The notes: generated by a model from the sequence alone, not told the origin. 64,000 bases of DNA from Undaria pinnatifida (GCA_012845835.1 JABAKD010000007.1:10870665-10934664); one strand, 5' to 3'. Counted from the first letter of the stretch, positions 21,100-33,213 are shown. Numbers and translations are program-made.

Positions 21100-21685
21100 T
21101 ACGGGGTCTGTGTCCTCATCGAGGAAATAGGTCGGCGACTCCATATAAATGCAAACGATGACGTTCCGCTCAATATACAGAGAGTAGACAGTTAGTTATG
21201 AAAAAAACTGGCAAATTGGCGCAATGTGCAAATTATGTAGGATCAATAGGGAAACTTGGTATATTATATGACCATTGCATGATTGCCGGTACAAACCCGT
21301 CAGACACTCACCAGAAACAATGGGTTCGTATCAACATGATCCCTCGAAAACATAGCGGTCCTACGTTTGAGCACAATATTAAACGAGCAACCGACGCTGA
21401 TGTACACGGTGGGGTATAACCGAAAAGTCATGCCCCCTGCCAAGCACAGTATTGTATTTATACTAACACTCTGATCCCCTCCTGAGATCCCACCCCTGAT
21501 GGGCTATACCTTCTAGGTTAGGGTTTGTTTGTTGATGGTAGGCTTCCGAGGCTTTTTGGTATGGTTGGGACATGGTGCCAGGTGCTTTGTTTGGTATGTT
21601 TGTATTTCAACACGAGGGCAATTTGTGCATGTAAGCTATAAATCCTTTCGAGGGGATAAATCTGACGGTTTTGACACCAGTATAT
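21100..21685. other. No recognised feature
   Basis: Short frames only; no repeat recognised. Confidence 0.3.
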
Positions 21686-21687
21686 TA

Positions 21688-21960
21688 TTGGGGGCGGGGG
21701 GGGGGTTGGGGCGGGGGGAGGGGGGGGGGCGGGGGGGGCAGCTCAATATGTGCCTGGAAACTGTACATTATTTTGAGGGGATAAATGTGACGGTTATGGA
21801 AATAATACATCAGTTTATCATGTACTCCGAGAGTATATCCTGGGGTAAGTCGTACAATCAGTGAGTAAAGAGAGGGTGGAGTGTTCGAGGGGGTGGGGTT
21901 GGGATGGGTTGGGGGGGAGGTGGGGGGTGAGGGCGGGGGGGGGGGGGGGAGGAAGGGCTT
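21688..21960 (+). repeat. G-rich tracts flanking a duplicated ~100-bp block
   Basis: Two G-tracts (21,688-21,740 and about 21,890-21,955) have many runs of four or more G and could form G-quadruplexes on the plus strand. Upstream and between them, gaggggataaatstgacggtt occurs twice (near 21,649 and 21,775), suggesting a local duplication. Confidence 0.6.
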
Positions 21961-22029
21961 TAGGTGAGGGGTTAGGATATATATGTAGCATAGCATCGGC
22001 GACTCCCCTTAGAACAACTACATGTGGAT

Positions 22030-22140
22030 TATCGTTCTTCCTTTTTTTATTTCTTTTTTTTTCTGCGTTTCATGCCACATGCTCTCACACTATCCTCCCG
22101 TTCCTCCTAGTAGTAGCTCAGATACGGGGTGACATGTGCA
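22030..22140 (+). repeat. Family-6 repeat, copy 2
   Basis: T-rich run, then cctcctagtagtagctcaga and tacgggg. Confidence 0.45.
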
Positions 22141-22249
22141 TAGCGGGGACCCGTGCTACGATAAACGTGCACCACCTTTTTTTTCGTTTTTACCTAATTC
22201 AGGAGGGTTTCACACTTATTCATCAAGTATGTGATATGTGTAGGGAAAT

Positions 22250-22435
22250 ATAACTGATACCCCGGATGAACATCCCATGTTATTTGGGGGTATTCCACGA
22301 AAATCATGGTAAACAAAAGATTTTCAAATATTTTATTTTCGACGATTTTGGGTGTTACGGTCCCGTCATTCAACAACCATTTCAGCCAAAAAAAGGTACA
22401 CCTTAATTAGTTTATCGTAGCACGCGTAGGGGCCC
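22250..22435 (+). mobile_element. Family-1 inverted-repeat element, right part
   Basis: Contains gatgaacatcccatg, cgacgattttggg, gtcccgtcattca and the right terminal repeat as atcgtagcacgcgt; the left terminus is lost. Confidence 0.6.
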
Positions 22436-22439
22436 TGCT

Positions 22440-23400
22440 CCCCTTTCCCCACTACACCGCACCTGCCTAAATTTTTTTTTACGAGTTGGAATAATCCAGC
22501 ATTTTTTTTTTTTTTTGTCGACTCGCGTCGAATTGTAGCTCGTATACACCGTTAGGGGTGAAATGTGTGTTATTTTTTGCCACAACATCGCATGGTGTAT
22601 CTTGAAAAGCAGTCAGTACCGGAAAACGGTGTCGCATGCACAGGCTTTCACATTATTTGTGTTTAGGCACAGGCTGTATCGCATACATGGCACGATACAG
22701 GACATGGGTTAACACGACTTGGCTACCAGGGTTGGCGACGGCTCATCCGCCCACGAACGCCACGTCGGGTCACAGATACACACAGCGGACCTGACATCAT
22801 AGCACACCTCTTGATATAATATGGTTGTTGACAGGGACAGATAAGGCATGACTTAGGATACGCACGCAAATACACATGGGGCACAGAGCTAAAGGCGCAT
22901 TGCACGCCCATGCAAAAAAAAAGGGTTTTGCAGACGGCTCTATGCTCACACGGTGGGTGTTTCACACAGCTGGTAGTAGAGACGCCAACTGACGACAGTA
23001 CTTTATAGCGTGGGTAAGCGCATTTCGATGGTTCGTAGTCGACGAGAGATCATGTTGAAATCACCCTTCGATCTCTATAACGCAGAACGACTCCTGCACC
23101 GCAGTGGGGAAGGCGGCGGGGGGGGAAAGAAGCCTGCGTGATGACCCCCGGTCTGAGTTGTTACGTCTATCAATAGTGGGGGAGAACGAGAGTTATCAAT
23201 TGCGACTGCTCGTAGACAGGATGAGCAAAATATATATTTAGATGATACGAGGCATAAACAAGAATATTGCAATCGGTACTGAAAACAACGCCGTACCTAC
23301 TGCGGTGACGAGTTGTGTATGGCTCGAGGTCAGTTACAAACCTTGAGAATTCCATCATGAGGGGTACACCACACATTACGATTTCAATCGAAACTAACAG
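22440..23400. other. No recognised feature
   Basis: Contains poly-T runs near 22.47 and 22.50 kb. No gene or repeat family was recognised. Confidence 0.3.
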
Positions 23401-23406
23401 TAAAAA

Positions 23407-23650
23407 ACGTGCGTGCTACGATACAGAGAGGTGCACCACTCTTTTTTGAGGTGTTCCTCAATTTGGGAAAGCCTGATTTATAGAAGAATGAACTGCTACC
23501 GAATGAAAAATCCCATGGCCTAGGTACCCAAAGAGAAATATTAAAAAATTAAGGAGGCGTATTTCCAACGATTTTGGATGAGGAGCCCTCCCTGTCGTTC
23601 AGAAACCATTTCTAACGAAAACTGCTCTTACCTCTATCGTAGCATTGATT
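23407..23650 (+). mobile_element. Family-1 inverted-repeat element, near full length
   Basis: Left end gcgtgctacgatacagagag and right end acctctatcgtagcat are imperfect inverted repeats about 240 bp apart. The internal blocks gatgaaaaatcccatggcc and cgattttggatgaggagccc match copies at 51.2 and 56.6 kb. Confidence 0.75.
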
Positions 23651-23741
23651 GGTAAAAAAATCGATAACACTGGGTTGACCGTGTCACAAAAGGTCGTTCA
23701 TCTCGTGTGTCGGGAATCGTGAACATCGCTGACATCATTTT

Positions 23742-23930
23742 CGTCTCCACTTCCCATTTTCCATCGAAATCCGTTATGCCCTTCCCATGTCATGTGGAAA
23801 GTTAATTGCCAGCACTCCACCAAAAGGAGACATTAGTTCATCTCCACTTCCCACTTACCACCAAAATCCCTTATGGCCCTCCGACGTCGAGTAGAAATTT
23901 AATTGCCAACACACCATCAACAGGAGACAT
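23742..23930. repeat. Tandem duplication of ~95 bp
   Basis: Two units each hold tctccacttccca, aaaatcc-ttatg, ttaattgcca and aggagacatt in the same order. Confidence 0.75.
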
Positions 23931-23934
23931 TCAT

Positions 23935-24360
23935 TGAATTGCTGCGCACTGCACATTTACTCTGCACACGATGCACTGATCAAAAAAACATATACAGGAG
24001 GTCGCTATGTCACCAGCACTACTCCTGGCCTCTTCGTGGCCCAGAGCGCACGTCACTATCAATCAAATATGCCAGGGAACGACACTTTGACCCTTGGCTG
24101 ACGCCAAACTACCAGGTTTTAATGTGAAACGATCGGTTGGACACCCTTGACGGCTGGATGTTCCCTATTGACTGACGGCTTGCGGACACATTTTCTATCG
24201 CCCCCTCGCGTTCAAGTTCGTTTTATTGTACCGCACAATGCACAACCCGGCATCAACCAACTTACAATAGCATTTGCCGTGTGACTTTTTTTTTGTATCA
24301 TGTTCCTGCTGCTGCCACTCCCCCTCGCACCGCACAACACGTCGGGAACAGACTTCGGAA
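23935..24360. other. No recognised feature
   Basis: Nothing recognised apart from short frames. Confidence 0.3.
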
Positions 24361-24365
24361 GGGCA

Positions 24366-24450
24366 TGATGACGCCGTCACGCCTGATTTTGGCTGGAGCC
24401 TTGGCTGGCCTCGGCACCGCAGCTGGCAAAGGATTGCCCTTCGGGAACGG
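24366..24450 (+). CDS. Candidate first exon encoding a signal peptide
   Basis: From ATG at 24,366 the plus strand reads MMTPSRLILAGALAGLGTAA followed by GKGLPFGN. This has a short polar start, a hydrophobic core of about 14 residues and small residues at a likely cleavage site after TAA. The frame runs into aacG|gtgagag, a good donor consensus that would end the exon in phase 1. Downstream phase-1 acceptors exist (for example 34,226), but the nearest cysteine-rich exon begins in phase 0, so a direct link is not supported without another exon. It may be the start of a secreted protein or a chance match. Confidence 0.35.
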
Positions 24451-24529
24451 TGAGAGCTGACCGCCACCCCACACTGGTGATGTAGAATCTCTAGGGAGGT
24501 GACGCTTCGGTCACAGGATTGCTATGATG

Positions 24530-24625
24530 AGTATTTATTGTTCTTCTCATTCATTACCCTCGCACTTCTGTCGCGCTCCCTCCCAGTACTTCTCAGACCC
24601 CAGATTCATGAAGCTGGCCCTGCCC
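24530..24625 (+). repeat. Family-6 repeat, copy 3
   Basis: Contains ctccctcccagtacttctca followed by gaccccag after a pyrimidine-rich stretch. Confidence 0.4.
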
Positions 24626-25190
24626 CCACCTCCCCACCACGTTACGTGCCATACTTTTTACCGCCAGAATAATGTAGCATTTTCTTCCCTCTCATCGACT
24701 ACCGTCAAGTGCTATGCGCTTTATTGATGTATTTACGTTTTTTCACGACTGGAAACCCGTGTTTGATAACCAACTACTTGGAATTGGTCTATGGAGTATT
24801 TTCGGGTTTCGCGAGGGATTACGAGTAGCTTCTCTGATTTGTTTTTTACGATACGTACACTGCCGTCGCGAACTTATTTTTTTGCTGTGTACCAATATAA
24901 ACCATACTGCTGCTGTAGTGCTGTCTATGGGTCCATTCCGAATCGCGCTGACAGAGGGCCACTCGCGAGGGCAAGCTATACTGGCGATGGAACTGTGCGT
25001 TAAGTACTCCACACGAAATACTATACATATGTAGCTGGCCTGTAACACTACGATATACCGCAATCCTCGGTCAGGGAGCTTGTCGCTTCACAGCATGAAA
25101 TAGCTAGAGCCGCGAGAAGGTGCCGAGTCAGTCATCCTTTTTTAGGATTGGGAAAACCACCTTTTCGGGGTATACACCAACTTGGAATTA
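24625..25190. other. No recognised gene
   Basis: Overlapping 60- to 106-codon frames on both strands at 24.71-25.06 kb have no known motif. Confidence 0.3.
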
Positions 25191-25192
25191 GT

Positions 25193-25330
25193 GCAGAGCC
25201 ATCCCACGCTATCATGGAGGGGTGCACCATATTCCTAGAATTTTCTGAATTCCTAGTACATGAGGAGCTAGTTGAATATCTCACACGAACATGACTTCGA
25301 AGACATCCGTTTTTAGGAAGCCCTCGACCA
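25193..25330 (+). mobile_element. Family-3 element, left part
   Basis: Contains cccacgctatcatggagggg, gcaccatattcctag, acatgaggagct and acatgacttcgaagacat; truncated on the right. Confidence 0.55.
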
Positions 25331-26840
25331 ATCTTGCAACACACCCTTATCCTCCAAAACAAAGCATACTATATACCTGGTACATTGTTTGATGACCAGC
25401 CTGTTGTTCTTCGCCCGAAGAGCTCAAGCGGATCATCACTAGAAACGCTTTTGGCCAGGAAGTTGCGAGAACCCCATCGAGGAATAATTCTCCAGGACGT
25501 TTTCACTAACGCACACAGTACTAGTTATTGTCCGAGAATCAACAGCTCTACTTGGTTCTCGGCTATTTTGAACGGGGATGCGGTAGGCGGGTCACCCTCA
25601 AGAATTTTGCACCTCGTACACACTTACACGTATGTCAAGAGGGGGAACAGTCAGTATTCTCACTGCTGGACTTTCGCTGATTGCACGCGAGTGACCCTCT
25701 AAAACTCAGTGCAAAGAGAAAAAAAAAACGACTCCTCGGCCGTTCTTTGGGACGCAGCAGCGCAGAGCCAACCCATTTCATTGCGAGTTCATGTCAAAAT
25801 TTTTCAACATGACGAAAGCCTACGGCCGCGAAGGAACAGGCGGGGGGTCACACTCGCGTGATTGGCCCTGACCCACTCCAAAGAGAAACCCCCAAAAGAG
25901 ACTTCTCTACTGTACCGTTGGAAACGTACAGTTACTTTTGATATTACAGGGACATGAATCAGCAATGCATGTCACGACAAGCTACGCTGCGCCTTGACAA
26001 TCACCTTTTTTAGTAATTTTGTTGTTCGTTCAAGCAGGAGCCAGTCGTCCGCGTGTAGCTCCAACCAAGTAGCGAGGGTGGGAGTACCCGCTGTCACCCC
26101 TAGACTCTGCCCTGGCTGAAAAAGAATTGCTGGGCGTCACCCTAGCCTTGGGTCAAGGGCAGACTTCCCGACTTGATTGGGTTTCTATTGATGTAGGAAC
26201 GGCAATTCGATATGGGAGTTAACTCCTTGTGGTGTGCGTCAATCGGCCGTGTCTGGGCTGATTGCTCTGCTTTGCACCCCTAACCTGAAGCCGACAAGTC
26301 GGCGGGTCACCAGAGATGGCTCTGCCAGCCGACTTGCCGAATAAATTCATTTGAGGCGAGTGGTCAACGTAACTATTTGCCCATATACAACTCTTTGATT
26401 TTTCGATTTTCAATACGTGCACCGCTCGACGTCATACATAAAACGTTTTCTAAACTTTTCTCCCCCCCTATTGTTTGTACGACTTACAGGAAATAAGTGA
26501 TGAACTGGTGCATTCCTTTCAAAGCTGTCAGGTTTTGACTCCCTCAAAATAACCTTTTTACAGTTTTTACGCACATACAAATTGATTAGCATCACCCTGT
26601 TAACCCTGGCACAGGCTACACTGAACTAGTAAAGAAAGGGAGTCGTCGATCTATATCCATGTTGAGGATGCACACACCCAGCAATGCGCGCTTGCGGGGA
26701 ATATCACACAGCTTGCGAAAACCCAGATTAATGGAACTGTTCCTCAGATACATGAAGAGCTCAACCAAGCCCAGAAATACGGTATGGTCCAAAAAGGGGA
26801 ACGCCCACCGCACTATAGAGGAATGCCTCCTCGACGATGT
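25330..26840. other. Unassigned; possible diverged family-2 sequence
   Basis: Near 25.59 and 25.84 kb, gggtcaccctc and ggtcacactcgcgtgat recall the family-2 palindromes, but the rest does not align by eye. No gene was recognised. Confidence 0.25.
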
Positions 26841-26844
26841 GAGA

Positions 26845-27075
26845 CATCCCACGCTATCATAGGGGTGCAGCAGATTCTAGGAAGTTTTTGAGCTCCTAAC
26901 ATGAGGAGCCAGCTCAATATCTCCCCTCCGAAACATGACTTCGGAGGCATTCGTATCGCATAACCAGATGAGCTCGTATGCTCTAGTCCCCTAAAGCAAC
27001 TCGTGCTCTGGTTAAATTGTGAGACAAACCGGTTATTCCTCATTATTGAGGAGCCCAACAGGGAAGGTAAACCTT
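26845..27075 (+). mobile_element. Family-3 element, near full length
   Basis: Starts catcccacgctatcataggg, then gtgcagcagattctaggaag, ctcctaacatgaggagc, acatgacttcggaggcattc and the cattattgaggagcccaac block. Confidence 0.65.
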
Positions 27076-27079
27076 TTGG

Positions 27080-29180
27080 TTGGCTCAGAAAGCGCATCTC
27101 CAATGGTGGAATGTCACATTTCGATATCTCGATATCTCGATTGCGCCACTCGTGCCGGTTAAGCTTCCCTTCTATCCCACGCTTGGCGTTCCTAGGCCGA
27201 AATGTCGTTTTGGTTGCAAAAGAGGCGTACGTATAGGGAGTTTGTTCTTCAGGAGCAAAGCGTTGGATCCGTGTTTTATTCCCGTTTTAACGGGCGTTCC
27301 AGTGAAGAATATTCGAGATACTCAAGAAGGTAAAAATGTTCCTCGGTGTGGCCCGAAAAACCGGTACATACTTGGAGTTTTAGGAATCTGGAACAAAGGC
27401 GCGACGTACTTCAAGAAACCATACCTACGTACTTGGAGACAGAACGCGAGCAAACGATCATGGCCTCCCCCAATGTTGTGTCAAAGGCATTCCATTCGCC
27501 CGAGAATTGAAAAAAGACAAAAGCGATGACACGATGCCGGTACTTGTATTACGGCGTTACCATGGTCGTGTGCCTTCGGTCTGCGCAGCCCCGTACAAAC
27601 ATAGAAACAACGACATAAACATCTGGTGGTGCTCGTAGAGATATTATTTGAAACAATTGCAACACCCCGATCAAATCAACCGTGTGTGTATGATCACGGA
27701 TATCCCACCCCAAGCAACGATGACAGCAGAGGTGGCCCACGGCTGGCGAGGTGATCTGCAAGTAGTCTTGTGCAGTGGTAGACTCATCCAGCGGTGGTGG
27801 TTGCACGTTCTCGGTCAAACACAGTACTTCTGGGTGGTTGAGCTCATGTAAGGAACTGCCGGTCAGTGAAGGAATTTTACAAGTATAAGTTGATTGAAGA
27901 CAAAAGTGCATAAGAGGCCCTTGGTCGGTTTGCGCGAAATAATGGATTCCAACAAGATCTATATGTTACGGGCGCGAGTGAGATGTTGACCTAGATTCTC
28001 ATGATAAAAGATTAGAAGGTTCTTGGAATATGGTGCACCAGTGCCGTCGGATGACTGAGTACTACACAGAGCAGTGTAGTAGTCACTATGCACCGGGCAC
28101 GTCGTTCATGATCGTGTCGCTCTGCCGAGGGCCGACTATATATGCGGCCACCTATTTTGCTTTTTTCGTCCTTGCCATCTGTTTTTCCCTTTTCTACTGT
28201 ACACCACCGCCAAAGATGCATCCTATTGTATAGAGGTAACGTTATTTTTTTCCATGTATATGCAGCTCAGAATGACTAGGTTCCTTAACAAAATAATTTG
28301 GTAAATATGTCCCTTCGTTTTCTGCAAAACGCTTGTTTTTGTATGCTCGGGCCCCCGGTTCGCATATCAAATGGCACTCTCAGCTTGCTCAGAATCAATA
28401 TTCGGGTAGGACATGGAGCTCCGTCTCAACGCCTACACCGCTGGAACACCGTTTTTGAGTCAAAATTCCTTGAAATTAGTACCGGGAGGGGTTTCAGGGC
28501 TCCCGACTGAGAAGTTGAGCACTCACCCTCGGAAGGCAAAATGGTGCACCCCTGCAGCCCTTTACCAAAAGGACGCAAAACGTGGTGTTCCACACGACGA
28601 TTAACAGCCCCAATATTTCGTGTGCCCCCAATAAGTCAACGCAGTTGCGACAGGGGCTAACTCGCGAGTTCGTTTGTTGCTGTCTGTGCGCTCTCTCTTC
28701 GTCCCTTTGCTTGCAGGCCAAAAAGTAGGACAGTGGACAGGGATCCGCGGAGGACGCAGGCTGCAGGTATGAGCCGCAATCTGCTGCGCTAGGGATGTTT
28801 TTTTTTTTTTTCCAGCCGTCTTACTTGAGCAGCGCTCCGTGATTCAGCCTATACCTCTTTACGAGAGCATCGATTCAAGTGCAAGATTGATGACCAATCT
28901 TATGCCTCCGACAAGCACCGCAATTATTTCAACCCTATAAAACTGTTATGCCAAGAATAGACGGACCCTAAGATATATGTTATGGCTTTGTACGTTTTTT
29001 TTTATTTCTGAACCACGACAAAGCCCCCCAACCCGATACAATCGCGCCTGAATTTCAAACTTTTTTTTTTTCGCGCTATTATTATTGTTTCGCATAGCTA
29101 GGCCTGAGGATTCGCTCTTTTTGTGCGCCCACGTCATTTTTTTTTCCTAATAAAAAAACGTTTTTGGGTAAGGTATAGGT
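27080..29180. other. No recognised gene
   Basis: The longest frame is 27,080-27,529 (plus, 149 codons, basic, no known motif). A near-perfect imperfect palindrome of the type gtactacacagagcagtgtagtag lies at 28,059-28,082. Nothing else was recognised. Confidence 0.3.
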
Positions 29181-29184
29181 ACAC

Positions 29185-29552
29185 GGGTGCTACAATAGTG
29201 GTAGCACTTTTCGTCCGTTTTTTTTTCAAATGAAGGTGCTCCGTAACCCTAAACCTCCGTAAATACGCCCCATTGATTTTTGCATGATTTTCGCCGTGTA
29301 TACCCCTCCCTAGGGAAACGGGTTTTCCATCCGCGATAAAAGCAGGTTATTTTATCTCCAAACCGGTTTTTCAGAGAGGTCTTCAGCTCCCAAATTTTGA
29401 AAACATCGCAGAACAAAAAAACGGGTCTTTCATCCACGATAAAAGCAGGTTATTTTATCTCCAAACCGGTTTTTCAGAGAGGTCTTCAGCTCCCAAATTT
29501 TGAGAACATCGCAGAACAAAAAACTGTGGAACTCCATCGTAGCACGCGTCTC
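29185..29552 (-). mobile_element. Family-1 element with an internal 103-bp duplication
   Basis: Ends are gggtgctacaatagtggtag and ccatcgtagcacgcgt, with the body in minus orientation. The block from ccatccgcgataaaagcagg to cgcagaacaaaaaa is present twice, 103 bp apart, with only a few changes, so it duplicated recently compared with the age of the element. Confidence 0.7.
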
Positions 29553-29839
29553 CCCCTACCGCGCAGCCTCAAGAAAAAATGATGGATGTCACCTCTACCG
29601 CGTAGCAGCGTCAACAACGCGTTGTGTACTAGTTGAGCGCGATCAGTCAGAAGTTCTTCAGGACACACGCTGCGATCACAGCGGCAGACCTCACTTTGTC
29701 CTCTGGGGGGGAGCTCCAAACTGAGGATTTCGGCACCCGACGAGCCAGCAGACTGCACGTTGTATTCTGGGGGAACTGTTTTCAAACGGAGGAGGTCTCC
29801 ATCCGCCAAGCCACCCCACGCTCTAGCGCTAGCGGCGCG

Positions 29840-29950
29840 TTCAGTAAGAGGCTGCTGAGCTCCTAACACGAGAAACTCGATTCCTCACTATAAACATGAC
29901 TTCGACGATATCTGTTTTTGCGCAACCCGACCACTAATCCCCACCAGGCA
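29840..29950 (+). mobile_element. Family-3 element, fragment
   Basis: Short match: gctgctgagctcctaacacg, aacatgacttcgacgatatc and gcgcaacccgacca. Confidence 0.45.
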
Positions 29951-29954
29951 TGTG

Positions 29955-31025
29955 CTAGTCCTGAAACCAGCACGTTCGACGTGCTTGTCATACCAACCGA
30001 TGGTTCCGCACCCGAGAGGCGTAACCGGCCCTAGGAACGCTTGGCCCGAAGGATACAACACCCCAACCGTGGGGCGATCCTCAAACACAACGACGGATCA
30101 CGAGGGAAGGGAAAAAACTGCAACCTTTTTTTAACAGAATGAAGCCCATGACTAACCAAAGGACCCGCGAAAAGCGGTGGTATGCCGACAATGTCGAAGA
30201 GTTCCCCCGTGAAGGGGGCGAAAAGCGCAACACCTCTATATAGTAGCACATGTTCTAGCCACACTGCGGATCTCCATTCGTGGCAGGCTTCATGACATCG
30301 CGCGAAAACGTGCTTGGGTGAGGATTTAATCTGGGAGCCCAACCGTGTCTATTTTAAAACGCCGTTCCTTGACTTCCAAGCTTATCAAGCGCGTTGCATC
30401 CGATTTGATATTTTACGGTAATGTTCCGTTATGTACCAGGCTGTAGCAGAGGGTATATCAGGACTAAAGTTGCGCTGTATTCGACCTAGGCCAGCTGTTC
30501 GGTGAGGTACCTCTGCCTCACCTCAAGGGACGATTCTTCTATCGCAGCATGCGCCGTGAAGGGGTTAAGTGCCCTCCCCCCGTCCCCCCCCCTCGATCAA
30601 TTCTTCCACGGTTTTCGACATCCTGTTTTCATTTCGCCGCGCGGTATTTTTGCAACTCGCTCGGTTTTCCGACCAGCTACACGTCTTTCGCCGATGCAAA
30701 CTTGGTCTAGGGCTAGAGCACGCGCCAAGTACAAAGAGTTGTGCTTGTCCCACGTGTCCTCCAGCCACTACGCTGCACGCTACGTGAAGTTTTATTGTTT
30801 TTTCCTCTTGACAGAATGTAACGGTAACTAGTAGTTCCTGTGGGTGTGTCCCTTAAAACGCATGCGTACAAACGTGCAAACGTTACAGGGTGGTAAAACC
30901 CTACATCTCCACTCGTAAGCCTTTACCACCCACTACGTCCATGTCTTGCCCACTTCCCAATTTTGGAACACGACCTAGAGCACTGTCAATGGATTAAAGG
31001 TCATTTTGACGACTACCTTCCCCTT
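29955..31025. other. No recognised feature
   Basis: Short frames on both strands; none recognised. Confidence 0.3.
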
Positions 31026-31028
31026 CGA

Positions 31029-31240
31029 TATATGCGCGCTACGGTGTGCACTTTTTAGATATACCGTTTCCTAAACGACTGTGCTACTTAGCCCAAGATC
31101 GTCGCAATTTCAACCTTTTTCGCAGTTGTTTTTGGGAAGTACTCACCTTATGCTCCAAACACGTTTTGGGGAAGGATAAATATACATCGGAACCTCACAA
31201 AAATAACAGGATGAAGTTCTACCGTCGTAGCATGCGTCCT
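31029..31240 (-). mobile_element. Family-1 element, diverged
   Basis: Ends gcgctacggtgtgcac and accgtcgtagcatgcgt enclose ~210 bp with cccaagatcgtcgcaatt and gctccaaacacg blocks typical of the family in minus orientation. It lies just 5' of the cysteine-rich exon at 31,296. Confidence 0.55.
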
Positions 31241-31295
31241 TAACAAACCCTTGCAACTGTTACCGCTTCCTGATTCACACTGCGCGCGATGCCAG

Positions 31296-31503
31296 GGGGC
31301 TCTCTGCAACTCCATCGGCTGCCCGGCCGGCTATACTCCCATCGCCGACGCCCAGTTCGTGGAGTGCGTCGGCACTTGCTTGGAATCGCAGTGCTGCGAG
31401 GCGTTTTGCTCTTATCATGCGTGCCCTGACGGCTACGTCCCCATCCAAGATGCCGGAACGACCATGTGCGAAGACTCAGGATGCACTGACTCCTCGTGCT
31501 GCG
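31296..31503 (+). CDS. Cysteine-rich exon of gene 1 (two CPxxYxPIxDA repeats)
   Basis: After a gatgccag acceptor the frame gives two ~33-residue repeats: LCNSIGCPAGYTPIADAQ ... CLESQCCEAF and CSYHACPDGYVPIQDAGTT ... CTDSSCC. The pattern is C-x4-C-P-x2-Y-x-P-I-x-D-A-x5/6-C-x4-C-x4-CC, so each repeat has six cysteines and probably three disulfides in a secreted protein. The exon ends tgctgcG|gtaagaa, a strong donor in phase 1. The next acceptor with matching phase and coding character is at 34,226 (acidic exon). A paralogous exon at 37,138 has the same borders, phases and ~75% of residues. The frame also stays open past the donor, but that part has no cysteine pattern. The first exon was not found; the function is unknown. 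Confidence 0.7.
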
Positions 31504-31974
31504 GTAAGAAAAAGTTTGTGTCCCCCGCGGATGCGAACCGAATGACCACCATATGGCGGACTCTAGTCAGTTGTTGGCGTCGTAGCACGGCTTGTCGGGG
31601 GCCGCACCTTGGCTTACGCACTGTCAAACTCCCCCCGAACCAATCACGCGGAAGAGGTAAACCCAAGCATGAAGTCGACGCCTTGGATCAACGCGTGTCA
31701 ACAGCACGCCTTTTTTTCTCTGGGCATCGTTAAGAACGTGTGGTTGTTCCCAGCACTCAAACAACGAGATCGTGCAATGCTAACGTCCAATTCCACGCAA
31801 ATCAACGAGGGCAGAAAATGTTGACTTGGTCTGGCGATGAACTCGGAGGCGCGTACCGGGAGCGGGGAGGGGGAAGAAGAACCTGCCTAAGTGACCACCC
31901 CGTGTCCGTCTTACGTCTGGAGAGGCAGAAATGGAAATATAGTATGCGAATATAATGGATGAGATGAGCACAAC

Positions 31975-32340
31975 ACATGTGCTACGATAGAGGTATACCT
32001 TTTTTCGGCGAAAATGGTTCCTCTGAATAACGGGGCTACTTAACCCGAAATCGTTGCAAAAAAAGAATTCGTATCCCCGTCTCCATACAACCATTTTTGG
32101 GTGCCAGAGGGAAAACGACTTCGTATCCCCGTCTCCTTACAACCATTTTTGAGTGCCAGAGAGAAAACGGAATGTTTGACAAAACTGACGATCTTGCAGT
32201 CATGAACGCGATGGAGTGTATATCGAAAATCAACCCAGCAGCTACACAATACGCGCGCGTAGAATAGCAGGACCTGTAGTATAGACGATCGTATGTGTCG
32301 CCCGTCACGGCTATGATACGATGATAGCATAATTGCGAAA
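31975..32340. mobile_element. Family-1 element region with internal 52-bp duplication
   Basis: The left end is tgtgctacgatagaggtata; a weak right end tgatacgatgatagcat lies near 32,315-32,331. The block ttcgtatccccgtctcc plus acaaccatttttg repeats with a 52-bp period (about 32,068 and 32,120). Confidence 0.55.
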
Positions 32341-32870
32341 CGCTTCTATCGCTTCGTATGTGCAGACTGATGTTTCAACGGTATGGAGATGCACCATATT
32401 TGTTTCCTCGTGTCAGCTGACTAATTTAAAGAGGTTCGGCATTTGGCCCCGAGGGGCCATAAATGTGTCGGGGGTCTGAAAGTGCGACCTGATGGACGAT
32501 CTCATGGTCGAGTTGTATGACGATGAACATTCGAAAAAAAAAAAAACACACACACATGAAAGAAACGCTGTTTCAACGATATTGGGGTAAAGACCATCGA
32601 AATTGCCAAACGTTTTTATCGCTACGTATATATATGCAGACTGAGAGTTACAACGGTAAGGAGATGAGATGCACCATGTTTTTTCCTCATAACCTGACTA
32701 AAGAAGTTCTGCGTTTGGCCCCGAGGCGCCATAGATGTGCCATGGGTCTGAAAGTCCGACCTGATGGACGATCTTGTGGTCGAGCTGTATGACGATAACC
32801 ACGATTAAAAAAAACAAAAACCAGAAACCAGAAAGCAACGTCGTTCTGACGATATTCGGGTAAGGAGCAC
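32331..32870. repeat. Tandem duplication of 270 bp
   Basis: Two units start aattgcgaaacg (32,331) and aattgccaaacg (32,601). Both hold ggagatg(ag)atgcaccat, tttggccccgagg, gtctgaaagt and gacctgatggacgatct. Units are ~85% alike by eye, and gatgcaccat recalls the family-1 left arm. Confidence 0.8.
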
Positions 32871-33213
32871 CGAGGTTCAGAACATAGTTTCGTTAAAAAA
32901 ACGGGCTCCCCAGCGCTATCGTACCTCCGTTTACTACCGTACTTGTACTGCTGCTCTACTGTGCTGCTGTCGTGGGTTGGTCTGTGGCTCGTGGGTAGGT
33001 GGTGGGTGCACTATCAAGAGGTGTGGTGCCTGACGGGTTGGTGAATCTTGTCGTACGTGGGTCATTTTTTTTGTTTTTTTTTTTTTACCGGTTTACTATC
33101 AGCACTTTTTTTTTTTGTTCGCCTAGTTCCTATGCGAGTATATACGACGAGTCAACCCTAATTATTAGACATGAGAACAAACGTGGCCTAAACTTGGTCG
33201 AAACTAAACCTCT

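Noticed and set aside
21685-21996. Minus-strand proline-rich 103-codon protein
   Set aside because: Produced by G-tracts; no other support.
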